6,586 nt of DNA, from positions 1 through 6,586 of the forward strand of contig JAJYTL010000182.1 of assembly GCA_021793055.1 (NCBI GenBank). Reading direction: 5' to 3'. Every line of letters begins with the position of its first letter. The stretch's first letter is position 1. Made by a program: the position numbers and the translations under genes. This document shows positions 1 through 5,027 of this stretch, in pieces. Source of the stretch: Pseudomonadota bacterium. Its GTDB lineage: Bacteria; Pseudomonadota; Alphaproteobacteria; Ferrovibrionales; Ferrovibrionaceae. The notes beneath the pieces are model-generated. The model was not told where the DNA came from, ran no database searches, and worked only from the letters and a program-made list of their open reading frames with translations.

Positions 1-463
1 GCGGGGCCGGGTGGTACTGTTCCTCGATCAGGTCACCGATCCCCATAACGTCGGTGCCATCCTGCGCTCGGCCGCGGCATTCGGGGCCGGCGCCATCGTG
101 GTCACCGAGCGGCACGCGCCCGAGGTCAGCGGCGCCCTGGCCAAGGCCGCCTCGGGCGCCCTCGAGACGGTCCCGTTGGTGCGCGTCACCAACCTCGCCC
201 GCGCTCTGGACCAGGCCGGGGCCGCAGGCTACTGGCGCCTTGGGCTCGAGGCCAGGGCCGAGCGGCTTCTCGCCGGCGCCGCGCCCGCCGGCGACATCGC
301 GCTGGTGCTCGGTTCCGAGGGCAGCGGGCTGCGCCGCCTGACCCGCGAGCGCTGCGATGATCTGGTCCGTCTGCCGATCGTCGCCGAAGCGGAAAGCCTC
401 AATGTTTCCAATGCAGCGGCGGTCGCTCTCTATGAGCTTGCGAGGGACGATGCTGCAGCGTAA
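1..463 (+). CDS. rlmB: 23S rRNA (guanosine-2'-O)-methyltransferase RlmB, 3' part
   Basis: This is the C-terminal SPOUT (knotted) catalytic domain of a TrmH/SpoU-family enzyme. RlmB methylates the 2'-OH of G2251 in the 23S rRNA P-loop using S-adenosylmethionine. The reading frame is open from the window edge (first full codon at base 2), so the N-terminal substrate-binding domain and the true start lie outside; the GTG at 11 is internal. All three family motifs are visible: motif 1 DQVTDPHNVGAILRSA with the conserved Asn and Arg, motif 2 LVLGSEGSGLRRLTRE with the conserved Glu, and motif 3 LPIVAEAESLNVSNAAAVAL, which forms the knot and SAM pocket. The order and spacing match E. coli RlmB closely (for example VTNLARAL and RLTRERCD). 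It ends in TAA, 22 bases before a tRNA gene. A different TrmH-family target is possible but less likely given the resemblance. Confidence 0.88.
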   Translation, partial: RGRVVLFLDQVTDPHNVGAILRSAAAFGAGAIVVTERHAPEVSGALAKAASGALETVPLVRVTNLARALDQAGAAGYWRLGLEARAERLLAGAAPAGDIALVLGSEGSGLRRLTRERCDDLVRLPIVAEAESLNVSNAAAVALYELARDDAAA

Positions 464-485
464 CGTCAACACCGTGTCGTCGGGG

Positions 486-557
486 GCCGGGTTAGCACAG
501 GGGTAGTGCAGCGGTTTTGTAAACCGAAGGCCGGGGGTTCAAATCCCTCACCCGGCA
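486..557 (+). tRNA. tRNA-Thr (anticodon TGT)
   Basis: A complete cloverleaf can be folded by eye. The acceptor stem is GCCGGGT (486-492) with ACCCGGC (550-556), seven perfect pairs. The D stem is GCAC (495-498) with GTGC (506-509) and a short 7-base loop. The anticodon stem is 511-515 with 523-527; its outermost pair is a G-A mismatch. The anticodon TGT is at 518-520, with T at position 33. The T stem is 533-537 with 545-549 (one G-T pair), with loop TTCAAAT. The G1-C72 and C2-G71 pairs and G35/U36 of the anticodon are known threonyl-tRNA synthetase identity elements and agree with Thr. The discriminator base is A557. The next bases are CCG, so the CCA tail is not fully encoded and must be completed enzymatically. 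It reads ACA codons, and other threonine codons ending in A or G by wobble. Confidence 0.93.
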
Positions 558-666
558 CCGCCTACGTCTGTTCCTGTGACGCTCGCCAACCGGGGCCGGA
601 AGCGGATCGATTGCCCGCTCAGGCCGGTCTTGGGGGTTCTGTACCGGACATGGAGACCGCCTGCGT

Positions 667-1110
667 ATGGTAGATATGCCCGAGGACAATTCGCTGTTTC
701 AGCGCATTGAATGGCTCGACGCTCTCAATACCGACCACGCCGAGATCGACGACGATCACCGGCAGCTCATCGACGACACCAATATCATTTTGGCCGTTCT
801 CGCGTTGGATCGGCCATGGGCGGAACTGATTGAGCTGGTGCTGCAGATGCGCGCCAATTGCGTCGCGCATTTTCGCCGCGAGGAGCAAATCCTCGCCCAT
901 GAAGATTATCCCGACATCACAGGCCATGCCGCCGAGCACCGCCGCATCGAACAGGAATTGGCGAAGGTCGTCGACGACCTCGCCGAGATTCCCAATCCCT
1001 CGCCGCCGGCCCGCGAACTTGCCCTCTATTTCCGCTCCCTGCTGCTGAACCACTTCCTGCGCTACGATCTCAGGTACAAATCCCATCTGCTCTACAAGGC
1101 GGGACGCTAA
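667..1110 (+). CDS. Bacteriohemerythrin (single-domain, 147 aa)
   Basis: This is a stand-alone hemerythrin-like protein: a four-helix bundle carrying a non-heme di-iron centre that binds O2 reversibly in the cytoplasm. The expected iron ligands are all present and correctly spaced: H31 in an IDxxH motif, H68 and bridging E72 (HFRREE), H87 and H91 (HxxxH), and H129 with D134 (HxxxxD). At 147 aa it has the usual size of a single-domain bacterial member, with no fused signalling domain, signal peptide or membrane segment. The ATG at 667 has GGAG at 652-655, eleven bases upstream; a second Met at residue 4 (base 676) is a possible start. It is probably a separate unit: the tRNA ends about 110 bases upstream and a palindrome lies just downstream. 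Known roles of such proteins are O2 storage or delivery and O2 or NO sensing; which applies here cannot be read from the sequence. Confidence 0.92.
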   Translation: MVDMPEDNSLFQRIEWLDALNTDHAEIDDDHRQLIDDTNIILAVLALDRPWAELIELVLQMRANCVAHFRREEQILAHEDYPDITGHAAEHRRIEQELAKVVDDLAEIPNPSPPARELALYFRSLLLNHFLRYDLRYKSHLLYKAGR

Positions 1111-1144
1111 CGCGTGGTCCCCCTCATCGGAGCCGCGCACGAAC

Positions 1145-1175
1145 ATGATTTTGGGTCGATCCGGCCCGAAATCAT
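1145..1175. repeat. 31-base near-perfect palindrome (hairpin)
   Basis: The outer arms ATGATTT and AAATCAT are perfect reverse complements. The helix continues inward through GGG/CCC to give 13 paired positions on each side, of which two are G-U wobbles in the transcript, closing on a 5-base loop (GATCC). It lies 34 bases after the hemerythrin stop and 19 bases before the GTG of the macrodomain gene. No run of T follows on either strand, so it is not a classic intrinsic terminator. Its size and intergenic position resemble the dispersed palindromic elements common in alphaproteobacterial genomes. It could also be an RNA-processing or Rho-assisted 3' end element for the hemerythrin transcript. 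Only one copy is present in this window. Confidence 0.6.
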
Positions 1176-1194
1176 CGCGCGCTAGCGAACGGCG

Positions 1195-1734
1195 GTGCCA
1201 AGCGGCGGGCGCATGACCGTGGTCGAAGGCGACATCACCCGCCTAACGGTCGATGCCATCGTCAACGCCGCCAACGGTTCGCTGCTGGGCGGCGGCGGCG
1301 TCGACGGCGCCATCCATCGCGCCGCCGGGCCCGAACTGCTCGCGGAATGCCGCGCCCTCGGCGGCTGCCCCACCGGCGAGGCCCGCCTCACCCGCGGCCA
1401 CAAGCTCGCCGCCAAATGGGTCATCCACACGGTCGGCCCGGTATGGCGCGACGGACGGGCGGGCGAGGCCGAAGCCCTTGAGAGCTGCTATCGCCGGAGC
1501 CTAGCGCTAGCGCGCGAGGCCGGTGCCCGCAGCGTCGCCTTTCCGGCGATCTCGACCGGCATCTATGGCTACCCGCTCGAGCCCGCGACGCAGATCGCAG
1601 TGGCCACGGTCAAGGCCGATCTCGAGGTCCACGCGCAGCCGGAGCGCGTGGTCTTCGTCGCCTTCGATCGCCGCACCGCGACCGTCTACCGCCAAGCCCT
1701 CGCGGCCTTGGATCGGGACCCCGCGAAGACATAG
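1195..1734 (+). CDS. ymdB: Macrodomain O-acetyl-ADP-ribose deacetylase (YmdB-like)
   Basis: This is a MacroD-type macrodomain enzyme, which hydrolyses O-acetyl-ADP-ribose to ADP-ribose and acetate and can remove mono-ADP-ribose from acidic residues; E. coli YmdB also modulates RNase III. The match to YmdB is strong along the whole chain: VVEGDIT, VNAAN, GGGGVDGAIHRAAGP, CPTGEA, IHTVGPVW and FPAISTGIYGYP. Residues N27, D37 and Y124 correspond to YmdB N25, D35 and Y126 in the active site. The 179 aa length is typical. An in-frame TAG at 1183 limits the start to GTG 1195 or ATG 1213. Neither has a clear ribosome binding site; GTG keeps a complete first strand, whereas ATG gives a protein six residues shorter that begins right at the strand. 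The gene converges on tusA, with only 15 bases between the two stop codons. Confidence 0.9.
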   Translation: MPSGGRMTVVEGDITRLTVDAIVNAANGSLLGGGGVDGAIHRAAGPELLAECRALGGCPTGEARLTRGHKLAAKWVIHTVGPVWRDGRAGEAEALESCYRRSLALAREAGARSVAFPAISTGIYGYPLEPATQIAVATVKADLEVHAQPERVVFVAFDRRTATVYRQALAALDRDPAKT

Positions 1735-1749
1735 CCGCCTACGCCCGTC

Positions 1750-1980
1750 TCAAGCCCCGACCTCGATTTCGAAACGATAGACGCCCGGCGCGGCCTCGCC
1801 GCTGTCTTTCAGGCGATGGCCGGCGGCGGCGCAGAACTGGACGAAGTCCTTGGGCGCCGCGGGGTCGGTGGCCAAAACGATCAGGACGTCGCCGCCGTTC
1901 AGCCGGCGCAGGGCACGATTAGCGCGCAGCACCGGCATCGGGCATTTGAGGCCGGTGGCATCGAGCTTATGTACCGCCAT
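1750..1980 (-). CDS. tusA: TusA/SirA-family sulfur carrier protein (76 aa)
   Basis: This is a small cytoplasmic sulfur-relay protein. TusA receives persulfide sulfur from a cysteine desulfurase on its conserved Cys and passes it on, for example for tRNA 2-thiouridine or molybdenum-cofactor enzymes. The hallmark is the LDATGLKCPMPVLR segment near the N-terminus with active Cys13 in a CPxP motif, followed by the two-layer alpha/beta fold (GDVLIVLATDPAAPKDFVQFC, then GHRL). At 76 aa it has the normal family length. The frame stays open for 28 more residues upstream, but these are Arg-rich, lie inside pssA, and precede the conserved start of the family, so the ATG at 1980 was chosen. It overlaps the 3' end of pssA by 14 bases with only a weak ribosome binding site, which suggests translational coupling. 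YeeD-type or other SirA-like carriers with different partners cannot be excluded. Confidence 0.88.
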   Translation of the reverse strand: MAVHKLDATGLKCPMPVLRANRALRRLNGGDVLIVLATDPAAPKDFVQFCAAAGHRLKDSGEAAPGVYRFEIEVGA

Positions 1981-2839
1981 CGCGAGGTCCCGGAAACGGC
2001 TGGGCGCGGTCCTGCTGCGTCTCTTCGCCGTCCTCGGCATCGAGATCTTCGGCCTCGGACTCATCGCTTGCGCCGATCAGCGAGCCGGCCTCGCCGTGGG
2101 CGAAGCGCCGGTAGCTTCGCGCCGCGAACGGCAGGCTCGCCAGGTAGAGCACGAGAAGCGCGGTCAGCGTGTACCAGGGGAAGCTCGCCAGCGCCGCCGC
2201 CAGCACCGCAACCACCAGCAGCACCGGCAGCACCGCGTCGCGGCGGATCCGGATCTTCTTGAACGAGAAGGTCGGCAGCCGGCTGATCATCAGAAAGGCA
2301 ACGATCAGCGACCAGATCGCGTTGGTCGCTGGCGCGCGCCAAAAGGTATCGCCGGCGTCGAAACTGACGACGACGAACAGCAACGACAATCCGGCCGCCG
2401 CCGGGGCCGGCACGCCGGTGAAGAAGTTGGCCTGCCAGGGCGGCCTGTCCACGTCCTCGAGCGCAGTATTGAAGCGGGCAAGACGAAGGGCGCAGCAGAT
2501 GCTGAACGTGAGGACGACGATCCAGCCGACGCCGCCCAGCGCCTGCAGGCTCCAGAGGTACATCAGCACCATTGGCGCGACGCCGAAGCTCACGAAATCG
2601 GACAGCGAATCGAGCTCGGCCCCGAACTTTGAGGCCCCTTTGAGGAGACGCGCGAGCCGCCCGTCGAGGCCATCCAGCACACCGGCGACGACAATTGCGA
2701 CCACCGCCATGTGCCAGCGGCTCTGCAGCGCGAAGCGAATCGAGGTCAGGCCAGCGCAAAGCGCCAGCATGGTCAGGATGTTGGGCGCCAGATGGGCGGC
2801 GGAAAAAACCCGCGCGCGGCGCTTACCGGCAATCGCCAT
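1967..2839 (-). CDS. pssA: CDP-diacylglycerol--serine O-phosphatidyltransferase (PssA)
   Basis: This inner-membrane enzyme makes phosphatidylserine from CDP-diacylglycerol and serine, the substrate of the neighbouring Psd. The CDP-alcohol phosphatidyltransferase signature D-x2-DG-x2-AR-x8-G-x3-D-x3-D is complete: D56, D59, G60, A63, R64, G73, D77, D81. Several hydrophobic helices follow (roughly 17-38, 44-55, 84-104, 106-118, 145-160, 171-187 and a long stretch at 203-238). Other type II PssA landmarks are LRLARFN (118-124), GVPAPAAAG (142-150) and SRLPTFSFKK. At 290 aa it is slightly long because of a hydrophilic tail after about residue 250, with ten acidic residues between 259 and 273. The ATG at 2839 directly follows the psd TGA, with GGAG (2852-2849) nine bases upstream inside psd. 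This is a clear two-gene phosphatidylethanolamine operon that continues into tusA. Confidence 0.94.
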   Translation of the reverse strand: MAIAGKRRARVFSAAHLAPNILTMLALCAGLTSIRFALQSRWHMAVVAIVVAGVLDGLDGRLARLLKGASKFGAELDSLSDFVSFGVAPMVLMYLWSLQALGGVGWIVVLTFSICCALRLARFNTALEDVDRPPWQANFFTGVPAPAAAGLSLLFVVVSFDAGDTFWRAPATNAIWSLIVAFLMISRLPTFSFKKIRIRRDAVLPVLLVVAVLAAALASFPWYTLTALLVLYLASLPFAARSYRRFAHGEAGSLIGASDESEAEDLDAEDGEETQQDRAQPFPGPRDGGT

Positions 2840-3532
2840 TCAGCGCATCTCCCCGGACCGGGCCGGCTCGTTGGCCGCGAGGTCGGCGATCACCGTCTCG
2901 CCGCCGACCGCGCGCTGGCCCACCGCCACAAGCGGCACCATCTCGTCGTCGAGATAGATATCGCAGCGGCTGCCGAAGCGGATCATGCCGTAGCGCTCGC
3001 CAGCCCGAACCGCCTGCCCTTCGTCGAGGTCGCAGACGATGCGTCGCGCCACGAGGCCGGCGATCTGCACGAAGGCGATCTCGCGCCCGTCCGGCAGTTC
3101 CAGCCGGACCGCCTGCCGCTCGTTCTCCTCGGAGGCCTTGTCAAGCCCAGCGTGAAAGAACTTGCCGGCGCGGTAAGCAAGCTTGACGACCTTGCCGTCT
3201 GCGGGCACGCGGTTCACATGAACGTCGAAAAGGTTGAGGAAGATCGAGATGCGCGTTCTCGGGTCTGGCCCCATCTCAAGCTCGGGCGGCGGCGGCGCCG
3301 GCTCGATCAGTTGCACCACGCCATCGGCGGGACTGATCAGGAGCCCGGCCCGGATCGGCGTGACGCGCGGCGGATCGCGGAAGAAGTACACGCACCATAC
3401 CGTGAGCACGAAACAAATCCACCCGAGCGGCGCCCAAAGCCACCACAGAACAACCGTCGCCACCGCCAGCGGCAAGACGAACCGCCAACCATCGCGATGG
3501 ATCGGCAAGAAGAAATTCCGCAGATGTTCCAT
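2840..3532 (-). CDS. psd: Phosphatidylserine decarboxylase, short alphaproteobacterial type
   Basis: This pyruvoyl-dependent enzyme converts phosphatidylserine to phosphatidylethanolamine at the inner membrane. With the start used here it is 230 aa, the usual size of the short Psd class. N-terminal hydrophobic helices (about 16-33 and 35-51) end in YFFRDPPR. ISPADGVV follows, with D70 as the likely self-cleavage Asp, then IFLNLFDVHVNR, then AGKFFHAGLDKASEENER, and finally the processing site RFGSRCDIYL. There G187-S188 is the expected self-cleavage bond and S188 becomes the pyruvoyl group; GS in this context is the counterpart of the LGST motif of E. coli. The ATG at 3532 was chosen because AAGG lies nine bases upstream; an in-frame TTG at 3541 would add three residues. 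It is the first gene of the psd-pssA-tusA cluster. Confidence 0.94.
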   Translation of the reverse strand: MEHLRNFFLPIHRDGWRFVLPLAVATVVLWWLWAPLGWICFVLTVWCVYFFRDPPRVTPIRAGLLISPADGVVQLIEPAPPPPELEMGPDPRTRISIFLNLFDVHVNRVPADGKVVKLAYRAGKFFHAGLDKASEENERQAVRLELPDGREIAFVQIAGLVARRIVCDLDEGQAVRAGERYGMIRFGSRCDIYLDDEMVPLVAVGQRAVGGETVIADLAANEPARSGEMR

Positions 3533-3596
3533 GGTCTCCAACCTTGCGGCCCCCCATGCGCTTCCCGAGGTCGGCCGGATTACGATTTGCGGCGAC

Positions 3597-3625
3597 AGTT
3601 TATCCTGCCCCGGCCGCGAGGGTAA
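3597..3625 (-). promoter_or_regulatory. Possible sigma-70-type promoter for psd-pssA-tusA
   Basis: On the minus strand TTACCC (3625-3620) and TAAACT (3602-3597) are separated by 17 bases, which would give a leader of about 60 bases before the psd ATG. The -10 box matches the consensus at four of six positions and the -35 at only three. It is the best pair seen in this short AT-richer patch. Weak support. Confidence 0.2.
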
Positions 3626-3732
3626 GGGGATCGCGGGCGTATGCCTTGCCTTTTCCGCAGCCCTGCCAAGGCAACCGCCCTGCGCCGCAAAGAAGGCAAG
3701 ATCGGCGCCCGATCTTACTTTACACTTGGCCG

Positions 3733-4068
3733 ATGGCTCGCTTTACCCGATCGCGCCGAGGAACCGGACTCTTTCTCGCACTTATTCTCGCCGGCTGCGC
3801 CGCCCGCGTGGCGTGGCAGAAGCCCGGCGTAACCCCGGAGCAGGTGGCGCACGACGCCGCCCTCTGCCGAAACTACGCCGCGACCCACGGCACGGGTCGG
3901 TACTGGAGCGGCTCGGAGCCGGTTTTCGTCCCCGGCTTCATGCCGGCGCCCCAGAACGACGTGCTCGCGCACCAGCAATACTGGCTCAATCAGGGCCTGC
4001 AGCAGGAGCGGCTGCAAGACCACTGCATGCAAAACCTCGGCTATCGCCTGGCACCGGCGGGAAACTGA
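3733..4068 (+). CDS. Small putative lipoprotein (111 aa), unknown function
   Basis: The N-terminus is a lipoprotein signal peptide: a basic stretch (R3, R6, R8, R9), a hydrophobic core GLFLALILAG, and a lipobox LAGC with C22 as the expected lipidated Cys after signal peptidase II cleavage. The mature part is about 90 residues, hydrophilic, with a W-x-KPG-x-T-x-E opening (W28-E36), a Gln-rich segment (about 81-95) and two further Cys, C45 and C98, that could form a periplasmic disulfide. Small lipoproteins with a WxKPG-like opening and a C...A element occur widely in proteobacteria without assigned function. The frame is open for 63 codons upstream, but that part is Pro/Arg-rich and the signal peptide begins exactly at the ATG at 3733, so that start was chosen. 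No good ribosome binding site is visible. The gene converges on the dehydrogenase gene, with 28 bases between the stops. Confidence 0.75.
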   Translation: MARFTRSRRGTGLFLALILAGCAARVAWQKPGVTPEQVAHDAALCRNYAATHGTGRYWSGSEPVFVPGFMPAPQNDVLAHQQYWLNQGLQQERLQDHCMQNLGYRLAPAGN

Positions 4069-4096
4069 GCGCGACGCGCGATGCCCGAAGCTGGCC

Positions 4097-4855
4097 TCAG
4101 GTCAGGACCAAACCGTCGTCGACGCTCAGCAGGGCACCGTTGATGAAGCGAGATTCCTCGCCCGAGACGAGCAGGAGAAGGGCGCCGTCGAGATCCCTGG
4201 GCTCGCCGACCCGGTGGCGCGGCAGCTTCGCGAGCAGCTTCTTGCCGCCCTCGCCCGCCAGGAAATCGGCGTTGATCTCGGTGCCGATATAGCCTGGGCA
4301 GAGAGCGTTGACATTGATCTCATGGCGGCCCCACTCGACCGCCATCGCCTTGGTCATCTGCGCCAGCGCCGCCTTCGACATGCCGTAGGTCGCGAGCTGG
4401 CCGAGAACCTTGAACGAAGCGACCGAGGCGATATTGACGATCCGCCCGCCCCGGCCGCCTTCGATCATACGCCGGCCGATCTCCTGCGCGAGGAAGAACG
4501 CGCCCTTGAGATTGGTATCCATCACCAAGTCGTAATCAGCCTCGCTGACATCGACGATCTTTTGCGTGGCGCTGACCCCGGCGTTGTTGATCAAAATGTC
4601 GATAGGCCCCAGCGCCGCCTCGGTCGCCGCGACCGCCTGGCGGATGTTCACGATATTGGTGACGTCGCAGGCGAAGGCGGCGGCCGGCCGCTCCGGCAGG
4701 TTGAGGCGCTTCGCCAGCGCCTCGACCCGCTCCAGCCGGCGGGCGGCCAGGGCGACGCGCGCCCCGGCATCCGCCAGCACCTCGGCAAAATGCGCGCCAA
4801 GCCCCGAGGAGGCCCCACTCACGAACGCAACCCGTCCATCCAGACGATCCGGCAT
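4097..4855 (-). CDS. Short-chain dehydrogenase/reductase (classical SDR, 252 aa)
   Basis: This is a cytoplasmic NAD(P)-dependent oxidoreductase of the classical SDR family with a Rossmann fold. The cofactor motif is SGASSGLG (13-20). R39-R40 after the second strand suggest NADP(H) preference. D64-V65 contacts the adenine, and NNAG is at 90-93. The catalytic set is complete: N115, S144, Y157 and K161 (YGMSK). The NALCPGYIGTEIN segment and the terminal INGALLSVDDGL are typical of 3-oxoacyl-ACP reductase-like and 2-deoxy-gluconate/alcohol dehydrogenase-like SDRs. The length of 252 aa is standard. The ATG at 4855 has AAGGAG (4871-4866) ten bases upstream, an excellent ribosome binding site. The substrate cannot be told from the sequence and the neighbours give no pathway. 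It is transcribed divergently from the GGDEF-protein gene across 172 bases. Confidence 0.93.
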   Translation of the reverse strand: MPDRLDGRVAFVSGASSGLGAHFAEVLADAGARVALAARRLERVEALAKRLNLPERPAAAFACDVTNIVNIRQAVAATEAALGPIDILINNAGVSATQKIVDVSEADYDLVMDTNLKGAFFLAQEIGRRMIEGGRGGRIVNIASVASFKVLGQLATYGMSKAALAQMTKAMAVEWGRHEINVNALCPGYIGTEINADFLAGEGGKKLLAKLPRHRVGEPRDLDGALLLLVSGEESRFINGALLSVDDGLVLT

Positions 4856-4899
4856 AGCGACAAAACTCCTTGTCAGTCCTAAGTCAATCCAGCACCCGC

Positions 4900-4928
4900 A
4901 TGCTCCCGTGCCATCCCGCCAAGGTCAA
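4900..4928 (-). promoter_or_regulatory. Possible promoter for the SDR gene
   Basis: On the minus strand TTGACC (4928-4923) matches the -35 consensus at five of six positions. Seventeen bases later GAGCAT (4905-4900) matches the -10 at three of six. A start near 4893 would leave a leader of roughly 38 bases containing the AAGGAG ribosome binding site. The strong -35 and correct spacing make it plausible, but the -10 is poor. Confidence 0.28.
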
Positions 4929-4951
4929 GCGAGACGCGGGAGCCGCGCCCG

Positions 4952-4968
4952 GTAATCCCTCGTTAACC
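4952..4968 (+). promoter_or_regulatory. Candidate CtrA-type box upstream of the GGDEF-protein gene
   Basis: GTAA (4952-4955), seven bases, then TTAACC (4963-4968) matches the alphaproteobacterial CtrA consensus TTAA-N7-TTAA at seven of eight positions, including the C that usually follows. It sits about 60 bases before the ATG at 5028, in GC-rich surroundings where such an AT-rich pair is rare. No convincing -10 box was found with it. This is a motif match only; it could serve either divergent gene. Confidence 0.35.
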
Positions 4969-5027
4969 GTTCGGCGTCAAGGTAGCGGCGGAGCGAGAGG
5001 TTACGAGAGGTCGTCAGGAAGGTCAGG

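Noticed and set aside
619..1146. A 175-codon minus-strand open frame over the hemerythrin gene
   Set aside because: The plus-strand hemerythrin has all metal ligands; the antisense frame has no motif.
2169..3625. Long plus-strand open frames (262 and 304 codons) across pssA and psd
   Set aside because: They are antisense to two well-recognised genes, with Arg/Ala/Pro-rich composition and no motifs.
3643..3672. GCCTTG / CAAGGC inverted repeat upstream of the lipoprotein gene
   Set aside because: Six pairs around an 18-base loop is too weak to call a regulatory hairpin.
3721..3732. TACACT just before the lipoprotein ATG as a -10 box giving a leaderless transcript
   Set aside because: No -35-like hexamer lies at the proper distance, so the match is not supported.
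3234..4292. A 352-codon plus-strand open frame across psd, the lipoprotein gene and the SDR
   Set aside because: It crosses three real genes on both strands in the wrong frame and resembles no known protein.
4214..4882. A 222-codon plus-strand open frame opposite the SDR gene
   Set aside because: The SDR on the other strand has a complete active site and a strong ribosome binding site; this frame is its shadow.
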